A model generated the notes under the pieces. That model was not told where the DNA came from and did no database searches. It saw only the letters and a list, made by a program, of their open reading frames with translations. A program made the translations under genes and the position numbers. Positions 1 through 7,413 of a stretch of DNA of 20,546 bases are shown piece after piece. The first letter of the stretch is position 1. Every line of letters begins with the position of its first letter. The stretch covers positions 1-20,546 of the forward strand of contig CAZQSS010000016.1 in the NCBI GenBank assembly GCA_964596405.1. Direction: 5' to 3'. Source of the DNA: CAZQSS01 sp964596405 (lineage in GTDB: Bacteria; Patescibacteriota; Patescibacteriia; Magasanikbacterales; UBA10003).

Positions 1-52
1 TGTCTTTTTGTTTAGGTTGCTGGGGGTTGCGCTTTGGGTTGGAATTCAAGCC

Positions 53-125
53 GTCTACAAATTACAAATAGATACAAATATACAAATTGAATTGGTGTAT
101 TTGTATCTATTTGTAATTTGTAGAC
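53..125. repeat. 73-bp near-perfect AT-rich palindrome
   Basis: Positions 53-80 are exactly reverse-complementary to 98-125 (28 bp), and pairing resumes at 82-83 with 95-96, so almost the whole 73 bp folds on itself. The arms contain repeated ACAAAT words spaced 7-10 nt, like the short tandem repeats elsewhere in this window. It lies upstream of the promoter at 173 and has no downstream T-run, so it does not look like an intrinsic terminator. It is probably a dispersed palindromic repeat; its function is unknown. Confidence 0.85.
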
Positions 126-172
126 ATCAAGTCAATTTTTAGGCTAAATATAGGCTAAAACTAGCGACCCTC

Positions 173-201
173 TTGACAAAATGCCAAAAATGTGCTATAC
201 T
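173..201 (+). promoter_or_regulatory. Strong sigma70-type promoter for the 243-1304 gene pair
   Basis: TTGACA (173-178), a 17-nt spacer and TATACT (196-201), with TGTGC just before the -10 box giving an extended -10. Transcription should begin near 207-209. The 29-nt promoter is 24/29 identical to the one at 13798-13826 on the other strand. A 7-bp hairpin (211-217 with 222-228, loop AATA) follows in the short leader. Confidence 0.85.
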
Positions 202-242
202 TAAAAGTAATCAAGCTAATAAGCTTGAGTAACCAAAATTTT

Positions 243-965
243 ATGCCAGGTTTAGAAAACGGCCCAAATTTTAAACAATTTATGTCTGAATGGAACGCCG
301 AACATCCCGAAGGGGATGAAAAACCGGCTGAAGCCAAAAAAGCCGAAAAACCAACCCACAGCCAAAAAGAAGTGGAAGAGGCTTTTTTTGAGGCGGGCGA
401 TATTCTTAACGCGGCGATTAAATCAGATCAAGAAACGGCCGCCAGTTTAGAAGATGTCCGCACTAAAATCAATCCTCCCAAACACAAAGAAGGTCATCCT
501 TCTTCGGCGCTTATGGCTGATAGAAAAGCGATGAGCGCTTTAAAACCTGATGCCACTGTTATAAAAGAATCTAAAGGATTTTTTGCGCGCATGTTAGAAA
601 AAGTGGGTATCAAACAATCAACTGTCGCGGAACAAGAGGCCGCCAAACAAAAAAAGGCGGAGAAAATGTTCGGTGAAAAATTTATGGACAAACACGAGGA
701 CGCTGATTTGCGTAAATCAGAATTACGCAGCCGAAAAACTTTAGAACAAGATGAGGCCGAGACAACAACAATGAGAAATTTAGAAAAAGGCGCTAAAATG
801 GAACAACAGGCTGAACTCAATGAGATGAAGGCTTTGGGCAAAAAAGGCCGTGAAGAATTAAGAACTAAAATGGATAAAGAAGCGGAAGACGCGAGAGTTA
901 AAGATGTCTTAGCAGCCGAAGGCCACCGCGGCACTCCGGAACAACGCAAACACGCGGAATTTTAA
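243..965 (+). CDS. Highly charged coiled-coil-like hypothetical protein
   Basis: I do not recognise a family. The frame stays open up to a GTG at 192, but that codon overlaps the -10 box and cannot be in the transcript, so the start is placed at ATG 243, giving 240 residues. The protein is rich in Lys, Glu and Ala with few hydrophobic stretches. There is no signal peptide or membrane segment, so it is probably a cytosolic, largely helical protein. Residues ~120-220 have long runs of charged residues with heptad-like spacing, suggesting coiled coil. No good SD precedes the start; a small hairpin lies in the 35-nt leader. The 102-residue gene follows after 30 nt, and both share a promoter and terminator, so they form a two-gene transcript. 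Coding status is well supported by this context; function is unknown. Confidence 0.75.
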   Translation: MPGLENGPNFKQFMSEWNAEHPEGDEKPAEAKKAEKPTHSQKEVEEAFFEAGDILNAAIKSDQETAASLEDVRTKINPPKHKEGHPSSALMADRKAMSALKPDATVIKESKGFFARMLEKVGIKQSTVAEQEAAKQKKAEKMFGEKFMDKHEDADLRKSELRSRKTLEQDEAETTTMRNLEKGAKMEQQAELNEMKALGKKGREELRTKMDKEAEDARVKDVLAAEGHRGTPEQRKHAEF

Positions 966-995
966 AATTTCTTTAACTTAATTAACATAAAAACT

Positions 996-1304
996 ATGTC
1001 AGAAAAATTTGAAGGGATACAAAATCCCGAACAAATGAAACCGACAAGTTTCGCTGATCTAGAAAATAAAGAGAACGTTACCGCCGAAGAATTAAAAGAA
1101 ACCCTGCGAGATTATGCTTATGGAGCGGCCATTAATGCTGGTGTCGTAAATTCAATAATCGATCGCACTGAACTATCGCCAGAAGACCTCCAAGAGCTCA
1201 GACAATCCGCTCAAAGAGGCGCTGAAATACAAAGAGGACACAGATTTCCAAGTGAAGAAAAAGAATATAAAAAAGTCATCGTCCATATTGATTCCAAAAA
1301 ATAA
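996..1304 (+). CDS. Small acidic hypothetical protein
   Basis: A 102-residue protein with no recognisable family. It has no signal peptide or membrane segment, and its composition is polar and mostly acidic, with predicted short helices (for example around NVTAEELKETLRDYAYGAA). It starts at ATG 996, 30 nt after the preceding gene, without a clear SD. A strong intrinsic terminator begins within a few bases of its stop codon, so it is the last gene of the transcript started at ~208. Pairing with the charged protein before it suggests a joint role, but nothing in the sequence says which. Confidence 0.7.
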   Translation: MSEKFEGIQNPEQMKPTSFADLENKENVTAEELKETLRDYAYGAAINAGVVNSIIDRTELSPEDLQELRQSAQRGAEIQRGHRFPSEEKEYKKVIVHIDSKK

Positions 1305-1306
1305 AA

Positions 1307-1348
1307 TCAAAAATCCGTTCATCAAAAGTGGACGGATTTTTGTTTTTT
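1307..1348 (+). terminator. Intrinsic terminator of the 243-1304 transcript
   Basis: A ten-base-pair stem (1309-1318 with 1332-1341) can extend by two more pairs around a 9-nt loop. It is followed by a T-rich run to 1347. Confidence 0.88.
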
Positions 1349-1371
1349 CCATCCGACGACCTCTTCAAATT

Positions 1372-1401
1372 CATTCTACCTTTCGCCCGAATGGTAGAAT
1401 G
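1372..1401. repeat. 9-bp perfect inverted repeat
   Basis: CATTCTACC at 1372-1380 is the exact reverse complement of 1393-1401, with a 12-nt loop. It lies in the 210-base gap between the terminator and recG, which otherwise contains the GC-rich repeat at 1421-1453 and the recG promoter region. No gene is visible in that gap. Confidence 0.6.
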
Positions 1402-1420
1402 GTTATCTGCTCCTATTCGA

Positions 1421-1453
1421 GCGCCTGCCCGCCGTAGCTTCAGCGAAGGAGGG
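1421..1453. repeat. GC-rich dispersed repeat (GCCTGCC family), copy 1
   Basis: Contains GCCTGCCCGCCG (1423-1434) followed by a small hairpin built on CTTC/GAAG and the word GGAGGG. It shares the GCCTGCC core with copies at 5809-5830, 18111-18132 and inside murI (18556-18623). Its GC content stands out from the AT-rich intergenic sequence. I associate this type of short GC-rich element with Patescibacteria genomes; that is memory, not a search. Confidence 0.7.
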
Positions 1454-1481
1454 AATTAGAGAAGATAGAGAATAAAAATTT

Positions 1482-1510
1482 TTGCTATTTTGTCCTGTGT
1501 CAGATAAAAT
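1482..1510 (+). promoter_or_regulatory. Possible recG promoter giving a leaderless mRNA
   Basis: TTGCTA (1482-1487), a 17-nt spacer and TAAAAT (1505-1510). The predicted start of transcription is at or next to the ATG at 1517, and there is no SD in front of recG, so the message may be leaderless. The hexamers are imperfect, and read-through or another promoter is possible. Confidence 0.35.
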
Positions 1511-1516
1511 ATACTC

Positions 1517-3634
1517 ATGCTATTGCGACTTAATACCACACTCGCTGAATTTCCCACCGTCGGGAAAACGATTTTGAAGCGACTTAAAAATCTGGGGCTC
1601 AAAACCGCCGAGGATCTGCTTTTTTATTTCCCCTTCCGTTACGATGACCTGCGCCAGACCGTGCCGATTGCCCAGCTCCAGGCGGACACGCGCGTGACCG
1701 TGCGCGGCAAACTGGAACTGCTGGCCAACCGCCGCAGTTTTCGGCAAAGACGGATGATGACCGAGGCGATGGTGACTGATGCCACCGGCCAACTCAAAGT
1801 GGTTTGGTTTAACCAGCCGTATCTGGTAAAAAATCTGAAAATCGGCGATAAAATTTATCTGGCCGGCAAAGTAACTTTTGACCGCTACGGCCTGCAGATG
1901 ACCAACCCGGTTTATGAAAAAGAACGGGCGGGCGAAGAGACCGTACACACGGCGCGGCTCGTGCCCATCTACCCGCTGACTGCCGGCCTGACGCAAAAAC
2001 ATCTGCGTTTTTTAATTAAAAAAACTTTGCCGCTGATCCCCCAAGTTAAAGAATGGCTACCGCCCGAGATTGTGGAAAAATTTTCTTTTTTGGATATCCG
2101 AACCGCGCTCAATGAAATTCATTTTCCGGCTGATGAGAAAAATTTTACGGCCGCCCGCGCCCGTTTTAAATTTGAAGAATTATTTTTGATTCAACTGCGC
2201 AACGAATCACTCCGCGCCGAATTGAAACAAAACAACGCGCCGCCAATCGGTTTTAAAGAAAAAGAAATCAAAGAATTTGTCGGCTCCCTGCCCTTCAAGC
2301 TGACCGACGACCAAAAACGCGCCGCCTGGGAAATTCTACAAGATTGCGGCCGACCGCAACCCATGAACCGTCTTTTGGACGGCGACGTGGGCTCGGGCAA
2401 AACTGTGGTGGCGGCCATGGCCATGTATAATGCCGTTTTGAACGGTTACCAGGCGGCCATAATGGCGCCAACCGAAATTCTGGCCAGTCAGCACTTTGAT
2501 ACTTTGTCAAAGCTCTTTATCAAACAAAAATTAGTCATCGCTCTCATCACCGGCGGGCAAACCAAAGTCTGTAATTGGAATCAGGAATCAGGAATCAAGA
2601 ATCAGGAGTTGCCAAAAAAAGAGATGCTTAAAAAAATTAGAAACGGTGAAATTAATATTGTTGTTGGCACGCACGCCTTGATTCAAGAAAGTGTGTCTTT
2701 TGCCAATTTGGGTTTGACGATTGTGGACGAACAACATCGCTTTGGCGTGGAACAACGCAAAAATTTGCGCCACAAAGCCGAAGATGGCGGCTCGCCGCAC
2801 TTTCTTTCCATGACGGCCACGCCCATCCCCCGCTCATTCGCCTTAACCCTCTATGGCGATTTGGACATCTCTCTTATCAAACAAATGCCGGTCGGTCGGC
2901 AAAAAATTATCACCAAACTTGTAGACGAAACCAATCGCTCCAAGGCTTATGATTTTATCCGGCAGCAAATTAAATCCGACCGCCAGGCTTTTGTGGTCTG
3001 CCCCCTCATTGAACCCAGCGGCGAACCGGGTGTTTTTTCTTTTGACGACCGCCGGTCGGTTAAAGAAGAATATGAAAAATTAAAAACAAAAATCTTTCCT
3101 GAATTAAATATCGCCATGCTCCACGGCAAACTAAAAAGTAAAGACAAAGACGCTGTGATGAAAGATTTTTTGGATAAAAAATATGATGTTTTGGTTTCCA
3201 CTTCGGTGGTGGAAGTCGGCGTGGATATCCCCAACGCCACGATTATGATGATTGAAGGCGCCGACCGGTTTGGCCTGGCCCAGTTGCATCAGTTCCGCGG
3301 GCGCGTCGGCCGAGGAACTCACCAATCATACTGCCTGCTTTTTTCCTCTTCTGCCGGCGCCGCCACCAAAGAACGGCTGAATTATTTTGTGACTACGAAC
3401 GACGGGTTTATTTTGGCGGAAAAAGATTTGGCACTGCGCGGCCCGGGCGAATTGTTTGGCGCTATTCAGCACGGCTTTCCCGAACTGAAAATGGCCGACC
3501 TCAAGGATTTGGAAACCATTAAAAAAGCCCGCGAAGCGGCTAAAGAAATCTTGTCGGCCGACCCAAAACTTACTCGGCATCCAGCAATTAAAGAACGACT
3601 AGACCTCTGGCAACGCGAAGCACATTTGGAATAA
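1517..3634 (+). CDS. recG: ATP-dependent DNA helicase RecG
   Basis: RecG is a superfamily 2 helicase that remodels stalled replication forks and branch-migrates recombination junctions. At 705 residues it has the usual length and layout: an N-terminal wedge/OB region (residues ~1-170), then two helicase domains. Visible motifs are Walker A GDVGSGKT (~288-295), DEQH (~403-406), TATPIPR (~433-439), and QFRGRVGRG of motif VI (~592-600) followed by the RecG-typical ALRGPGELFG. The N-terminal PTVGKTILKRLKNLGLKT matches the family start, supporting ATG 1517. Odd feature: residues ~354-365 are encoded by five tandem copies of a 7-nt unit (2577-2611), an in-frame low-complexity insertion between helicase motifs. 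There is no SD. The next gene begins 89 nt downstream with its own promoter. Confidence 0.97.
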   Translation: MLLRLNTTLAEFPTVGKTILKRLKNLGLKTAEDLLFYFPFRYDDLRQTVPIAQLQADTRVTVRGKLELLANRRSFRQRRMMTEAMVTDATGQLKVVWFNQPYLVKNLKIGDKIYLAGKVTFDRYGLQMTNPVYEKERAGEETVHTARLVPIYPLTAGLTQKHLRFLIKKTLPLIPQVKEWLPPEIVEKFSFLDIRTALNEIHFPADEKNFTAARARFKFEELFLIQLRNESLRAELKQNNAPPIGFKEKEIKEFVGSLPFKLTDDQKRAAWEILQDCGRPQPMNRLLDGDVGSGKTVVAAMAMYNAVLNGYQAAIMAPTEILASQHFDTLSKLFIKQKLVIALITGGQTKVCNWNQESGIKNQELPKKEMLKKIRNGEINIVVGTHALIQESVSFANLGLTIVDEQHRFGVEQRKNLRHKAEDGGSPHFLSMTATPIPRSFALTLYGDLDISLIKQMPVGRQKIITKLVDETNRSKAYDFIRQQIKSDRQAFVVCPLIEPSGEPGVFSFDDRRSVKEEYEKLKTKIFPELNIAMLHGKLKSKDKDAVMKDFLDKKYDVLVSTSVVEVGVDIPNATIMMIEGADRFGLAQLHQFRGRVGRGTHQSYCLLFSSSAGAATKERLNYFVTTNDGFILAEKDLALRGPGELFGAIQHGFPELKMADLKDLETIKKAREAAKEILSADPKLTRHPAIKERLDLWQREAHLE
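2577..2611 (+). repeat. Heptanucleotide tandem repeat inside recG
   Basis: Three exact GGAATCA units (2577-2597) are followed by AGAATCA and GGAGTTG, 35 nt in all. The tract is translated in frame as roughly ESGIKNQEL, between the Walker A and DEQH motifs, where family members normally have a short surface segment. Confidence 0.85.
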
Positions 3635-3650
3635 AACCCTTGACTATTTT

Positions 3651-3679
3651 TTGACTATCTGAAATTACTGTGCCACAAT
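3651..3679 (+). promoter_or_regulatory. Promoter of the 3724-4395 gene
   Basis: TTGACT (3651-3656), a 17-nt spacer and CACAAT (3674-3679), with TGTGC forming an extended -10 as in the promoters at 173 and 13826. A second TTGACT lies 11 nt upstream. Predicted transcription start is about 3686, giving a leader of ~37 nt. Confidence 0.6.
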
Positions 3680-3723
3680 AACTCTAGGTTCTTTAACACC
3701 TTGGCCCGAAGGAGTGACCAAAA

Positions 3724-4395
3724 ATGAAAAAAAAGATGGCTTTTTGGACAATCAACACCATTCTGGCTATCCTGTGGATTTGTGTTTTGGGAGCGCAAAC
3801 TACGGCCTGCGACCGCGATAATTGCTACCACAACTACTTTCCCGATTATTCCGAATATCCTGACAGTTACCATGATGTAAATGTGGATGCTAAAACACCC
3901 AGCGGCATTCAAGTTGATACCGGCGGTTTTGCGGTGGACTTGGCAGAATTGGACCGTCGCGTTGCCAAGATTGAAGAATGCGTCTTGAGCGTGATGCGCA
4001 ACGAATACGCCAAGGATTTGGATATTGACACGCAGATGGCTTGGGGCTGTTGGACCGACAATTTTAATGACCGGCAGAAGCTCAAACGCGACTGTCTCGT
4101 TATCAAGCTTGTCCCGCCCATCGCTTACAGCGAAGACGGCCAATGGCAATTGCTTGATGCCACCGCCCCGCAAGTTCTTTGCAAACAAAAAGGGTTGTCG
4201 CCCGACGCCAAAAATCCCTGTCGCTACCGCGTTCTCACGGTGGATGAAAACATCCTTGTGACGCCGCCGCCCGACCAAGGCCCCGGGGCTGAACCAACAT
4301 CGCCACCCGCCCCATACCTGTGGGAACTGGTGAGCATTATGACCGGCTGCACGCAAATCTGGAATAACGCCTTTGCCAAATGTGCCAGTTTTTAA
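3724..4395 (+). CDS. Cysteine-rich exported hypothetical protein
   Basis: I do not recognise a family. The 223-residue protein begins with a clear export signal: MKKK, then a hydrophobic stretch (~6-23) and a possible cleavage site after LGA (~24), with Cys29 close behind. The lipobox is poor (TTAC), so signal peptidase I is more likely than lipidation. The mature part holds nine cysteines spread along the chain, which suggests disulfides, and a proline-rich segment near residues 180-197. ATG 3724 is chosen because GAAGGAG lies 9-10 nt upstream, one of only two strong SDs in the window. The gene has its own promoter and terminator. The DsbA-like protein at 7414-8061 could be its oxidant, by inference. 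A long frame on the opposite strand (3655-4470) lacks these signals. Confidence 0.82.
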   Translation: MKKKMAFWTINTILAILWICVLGAQTTACDRDNCYHNYFPDYSEYPDSYHDVNVDAKTPSGIQVDTGGFAVDLAELDRRVAKIEECVLSVMRNEYAKDLDIDTQMAWGCWTDNFNDRQKLKRDCLVIKLVPPIAYSEDGQWQLLDATAPQVLCKQKGLSPDAKNPCRYRVLTVDENILVTPPPDQGPGAEPTSPPAPYLWELVSIMTGCTQIWNNAFAKCASF

Positions 4396-4396
4396 C

Positions 4397-4430
4397 TCAA
4401 AACTCACTCTAAACAGAGTGAGTTTTTTAT
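4397..4430. terminator. Bidirectional terminator between converging genes
   Basis: A perfect 12-bp stem (4399-4410 with 4415-4426) with loop AAAC and T-runs on both strands. It ends the + strand gene at 4395 and probably also the - strand operon whose last gene, radA, stops at 4436. Confidence 0.88.
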
Positions 4431-4435
4431 TTATT

Positions 4436-5797
4436 TTATCTGATGATTTTCTCCACCACTTCTTTAACATTTTTTATTTGGGCGATTTTGAGGCCACCGG
4501 TTTTGCTGGGTTCTTTGAGCGGCGGGACAACGGCGATATCCAGGCCTAATTTTTTTATCTCTTGCAAACGCTTTTCTGTCTGCGATACGGCCCGCGCTTC
4601 GCCGCCCAAACCTACTTCGCCAAAAGCCGCCAAATTTTGCGGCAGGGGTTTATTTTTCAAAGCCGAGGCAATGGCCAGCACCACCGCCAAATCCGCAGCC
4701 GGTTCATCGGCCCGCAAACCGCCGACCACATTTAAAAATATATCGTGAGTATCCAACGGCAAACCCGTGCGCTTGGCTAAAACCGCGATTAAAACCTGCA
4801 AACGATTGAGATCAAAACCCGAGGCGCGGCGTTGCGGATAACCAAAGTTGGTGCGGCTGACCAAGGCCTGAATTTCCACGAGCATGGGCCGCGAGCCCTG
4901 AGCCAAGCAAGTGATGACCGAACCGGCCACCGGCTCGCCGCGGCCGGAGAGAAACGCCGCCGAAGGATTTTTAACTTCTTTAAGACCGCCTTGGGTCATT
5001 TCAAACACACCCACCTCATCGGTGGAACCAAAACGATTTTTAATGGAACGCAAAATTCTGAATTGATGAAATTTATCCCCTTCCAAATACAGCACCACAT
5101 CTACCAAGTGCTCCAAAGTCTTGGGGCCGGAGAGCCCGCCTTCTTTTGTCACATGGCCGATTAAAATTACCGGCACCTGGGAATTTTTGGCCGCCTCCAT
5201 TAATTTAGCGCACGAGGCTTTGAGTTGATTGGGATTGCCGGGCGCGCCCGAGACTTCGACCGAAGTAACCGTTTGGAGTGAATCCACAATCGCCAGCGCC
5301 GGCTTTAATTCTTCAATAGTGGCGGCAATCGTTTCCACGTTAGTTTCGCCCAAAAACTCCAAACCTTGCGGTTGCAAACCCAGCCGGTCAAAACGCAATT
5401 TAATCTGTTCGGCCGATTCCTCGCCCGACACATACAAAACCGGCAGCTTGCCTTTGGTAATCTGGGTGGCTATTTGCAAAACCAAAGTGGATTTGCCAAT
5501 GCCGGGCTCGCCACCCAAAAGTATCAAACTGCCCGGGGCTATGCCACCACCCAAAACACGGTCAAATTCACCCAGATCGGTTTTAACGCGCGTCACCTCG
5601 GCGCCGATGATTTTATCAAAACTCGTCGTCTTCCCCGCCGCCACACCGCTATCTTTCTTTTTCAAACTTTGAACTTTGAAATTTGAAATTTGAACTTCGC
5701 CTATTGTTCCCCATCCCCCGCATTCTAAACAACGCCCAGTCCACTTCGAAAACTGAGCGTCGCATTTACTGCAAATAAATAGATTGCCCTGCTTCAT
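4436..5797 (-). CDS. radA: DNA repair protein RadA (Sms)
   Basis: RadA is a RecA-like ATPase that promotes branch migration and D-loop extension in recombination and, in several bacteria, integration of transforming DNA. From ATG 5797 it has 453 residues, the usual size. It shows a zinc finger with Cys9, Cys12, Cys23 and Cys26, Walker A GEPGIGKST (~96-104), Walker B near IVDSLQT, the RadA-specific KNRFG (~255), and a C-terminal Lon-like domain. The frame is open to an ATG at 5836, but those extra residues are encoded by a GC-rich palindrome, and MKQGNLFICSKC matches the family start. Residues ~35-46 come from a 7-nt tandem repeat (5663-5699). The start overlaps the stop of a 24-codon ORF (ATGA), and the 5' end is duplicated upstream. 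No SD is present, so translational coupling is likely. Confidence 0.96.
   Translation of the reverse strand: MKQGNLFICSKCDAQFSKWTGRCLECGGWGTIGEVQISNFKVQSLKKKDSGVAAGKTTSFDKIIGAEVTRVKTDLGEFDRVLGGGIAPGSLILLGGEPGIGKSTLVLQIATQITKGKLPVLYVSGEESAEQIKLRFDRLGLQPQGLEFLGETNVETIAATIEELKPALAIVDSLQTVTSVEVSGAPGNPNQLKASCAKLMEAAKNSQVPVILIGHVTKEGGLSGPKTLEHLVDVVLYLEGDKFHQFRILRSIKNRFGSTDEVGVFEMTQGGLKEVKNPSAAFLSGRGEPVAGSVITCLAQGSRPMLVEIQALVSRTNFGYPQRRASGFDLNRLQVLIAVLAKRTGLPLDTHDIFLNVVGGLRADEPAADLAVVLAIASALKNKPLPQNLAAFGEVGLGGEARAVSQTEKRLQEIKKLGLDIAVVPPLKEPSKTGGLKIAQIKNVKEVVEKIIR
5663..5699 (-). repeat. Heptanucleotide tandem repeat inside radA
   Basis: About five TTTCAAA/GTTCAAA-type units read on the - strand, translated as QISNFKVQSLK between the zinc finger and the ATPase core. 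This linker position tolerates insertions. It is the same class of repeat as in recG and murD but with a different unit sequence. Confidence 0.85.
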
Positions 5798-5856
5798 ACT
5801 ATTGGGAGCCTGCCCCGTCGAATGACGGGGTCGCATTTACTACAAATAAATAAATT
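5760..5856. repeat. Direct duplication of the radA 5' end flanking a GC palindrome
   Basis: 5760-5785 and 5831-5856 are 26-nt direct repeats with two mismatches. The left copy encodes NLFICSKCD of RadA; the right copy would encode the same residues. Between them lies a GC-rich element with a perfect 7-bp stem (CCCCGTC 5813-5819, GACGGGG 5824-5830), a member of the GCCTGCC repeat family. The arrangement resembles an insertion with a long target duplication. Confidence 0.85.
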
Positions 5857-5868
5857 ACTACTCTTCAT
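5794..5868 (-). pseudogene. 24-codon ORF: remnant of an older radA start
   Basis: ATG at 5868-5866 opens a frame reading MKSSNLFICSKCDP and then residues from the GC palindrome, ending at TGA 5796-5794. Its first 13 residues closely match the start of the functional RadA (MKQGNLFICSKCDA). Its start overlaps the end of the peptidase gene (stop 5860-5858) by 11 nt, and its stop overlaps the radA ATG by 4 nt. The simplest reading is that radA once began here, overlapping the upstream gene. A duplication plus repeat insertion then moved the start and left this fragment, which may still be translated and couple radA to the upstream gene. Translation is not shown. Confidence 0.6.
5809..5830. repeat. 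GC-rich dispersed repeat (GCCTGCC family), copy 2
   Basis: GCCTGCCCCGTCG followed by a perfect hairpin (7-bp stem, loop GAAT). It lies between the two copies of the radA 5' end. The core matches the copies at 1423, 18111 and 18623. Confidence 0.75.
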
Positions 5869-7408
5869 TCTGCAAATAATACAATTTTTGTAAATTGGAA
5901 TCGCTTAAATCTTTGGTACAAAAATCACCAAGCGGCACGCCATTGCCGGTCAGCTCAAAATGCCAAGATTCACGAATACTGGCGCTGCTCTTAAGGCCGA
6001 CGCAAAAGCCGGCATTAATCATCGCCTTGATTAACAATTGCTGATTCTTGGGAATACAAGGAATATATTTAATATCACTAACCTTAACAATTCCCCGGCT
6101 TTGTCTGACTTCATTACTGGCGAACTGACAATCAACGTAAGAGCCTCCGGTGGCATTCATGTCAATAGCATTACCAACGACATGCCCGGCGGTGGAACTA
6201 TAAGTAAAAACACCGCCTTGACGCCCTAACTTTTTGTAGGCCGCTCGACAACCTTTGAGAGCGGTACAATAAGGTTGCCACTGACCCGGGGCCACGTCGT
6301 TGGGTATTTCACTTTCATTTTTGCAAACGCAATTTTTCTTTACTTTCTGCCACTGGGTGGCGGCATCGCGATATCCGTCATTGACGCTAACATCCCCGGC
6401 ATATTTTTCAATGGCTTTCTGCAGAGCGGCTACCACATCAGGACGGGCTTGTTTTTGCTGGGAGTTTTTAATATAGTTGGTTGTGGGGATAGCGGTCAAA
6501 CCCGCTACGGACGAAGTGCTACCGCTAGAGGCGTCGTCTTCCGCCCCCGGATCATCTTCGCCGGAGTATTCCGGTTGAATGGCTAAAATCTTTAAACTCT
6601 TAAACTTGACCAAATCCGGATTGATTAAATACAACAGAGTATATGAACCCAAAATTAAAAATAGTCCCAAAAGAGCGTTCGTAATGCGCGACTTGGCTTC
6701 TTCAATTTTGGTGGGATTACCGGCGGATAAAAGATACATCATGCCGCCAAACATAATCATAATGGTGGCGATGAGAGCCCCAACCAAAATGGCCCATTTG
6801 TAAATCGCGCCAAAGTATTGCCCGATAAAAGGCGGGTAAACATAACCCTCTTCATCAGCCGCGCTGACACCGGCATTGCTAAAACCCTTGAAAGTGGGGA
6901 TATTAATCAACAGTGAGGGAACGATGGGTTGAAATTTGATTTCTGCTCCTTTATACGGATAAACGCAATAGCCGGGCGCGCCGGGCACCGCCGTCCAGCC
7001 GGCCACATCGTTCTTTTGCATACCGACGTTTTCACATTTGCCGCCGGGCGTGCTTTTACACGTTTCATCCATAAAACATTTTTCCGCGGTGTCAAACATT
7101 TCGGGAAGGAGTTCGTTCCCGCCAACACATTCCTTTGTAGTATATTCGCAATGGCCCAAAATCTGATTATAACCGCCGCCTTCTTGGGCCACGTTCTGAA
7201 CCCCAACACAACTGCCTTGCCCGGTTCGGTTACAGACGCCATCATAGTCGCATTGCTGTTCGGTTATTTCCGTCTTAGATTGGCAAGTCGCCGGCGGAGT
7301 ACACTCGTTATCACCGGCGCAGGCCGCCAGAGCTGTCCCGGCCAAACCAAAAACCCAAAAATTGATCATTATGGCCAGCAGACAAACTTTCAAAATATTT
7401 TTCTTCAT
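5858..7408 (-). CDS. Cys-rich, VirB2-like two-helix protein fused to VanY-type M15 peptidase
   Basis: From ATG 7408 (5 nt after the upstream stop, AAGGG just before it) this is 516 residues. Parts in order: a signal peptide (~1-28, cut near TALA); a cysteine-rich region (~29-150, about 17 Cys); two hydrophobic helices (~196-222 and ~239-262) joined by a short charged turn, as in TrbC/VirB2-type pilins; an acidic Ser-rich linker; and a C-terminal peptidase of the M15/VanY type. Peptidase motifs are NDGYRD (~341-346), GHVVGNAIDM with His and Asp zinc ligands (~408-417) and ESWHFEL with catalytic Glu and third ligand His (~479-485). M15 enzymes cleave the D-Ala-D-Ala or cross-bridge peptides of peptidoglycan. 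The enzyme part would face outside the membrane. The frame extends to 7462, overlapping the upstream gene, but the signal peptide fixes the start. The pilin likeness is weaker than the peptidase call. Confidence 0.85.
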   Translation of the reverse strand: MKKNILKVCLLAIMINFWVFGLAGTALAACAGDNECTPPATCQSKTEITEQQCDYDGVCNRTGQGSCVGVQNVAQEGGGYNQILGHCEYTTKECVGGNELLPEMFDTAEKCFMDETCKSTPGGKCENVGMQKNDVAGWTAVPGAPGYCVYPYKGAEIKFQPIVPSLLINIPTFKGFSNAGVSAADEEGYVYPPFIGQYFGAIYKWAILVGALIATIMIMFGGMMYLLSAGNPTKIEEAKSRITNALLGLFLILGSYTLLYLINPDLVKFKSLKILAIQPEYSGEDDPGAEDDASSGSTSSVAGLTAIPTTNYIKNSQQKQARPDVVAALQKAIEKYAGDVSVNDGYRDAATQWQKVKKNCVCKNESEIPNDVAPGQWQPYCTALKGCRAAYKKLGRQGGVFTYSSTAGHVVGNAIDMNATGGSYVDCQFASNEVRQSRGIVKVSDIKYIPCIPKNQQLLIKAMINAGFCVGLKSSASIRESWHFELTGNGVPLGDFCTKDLSDSNLQKLYYLQNEE

Positions 7409-7413
7409 ATCCC

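Noticed and set aside
192..242. GTG 192 as start of the first gene
   Set aside because: It lies across the -10 box of a strong promoter, so the transcript begins downstream of it; ATG 243 is used.
1252..1437. 61-codon + strand frame
   Set aside because: It overlaps the end of the acidic gene, then runs through a terminator and two repeats; no start signal.
3655..4470. 271-codon frame on the - strand
   Set aside because: It is a shadow of the + strand exported-protein gene, which has a promoter, SD, signal peptide and terminator, and it would run through that terminator.
5798..5836. Upstream ATG 5836 for radA
   Set aside because: The extra residues are encoded by the inserted palindrome, and the family start matches ATG 5797.
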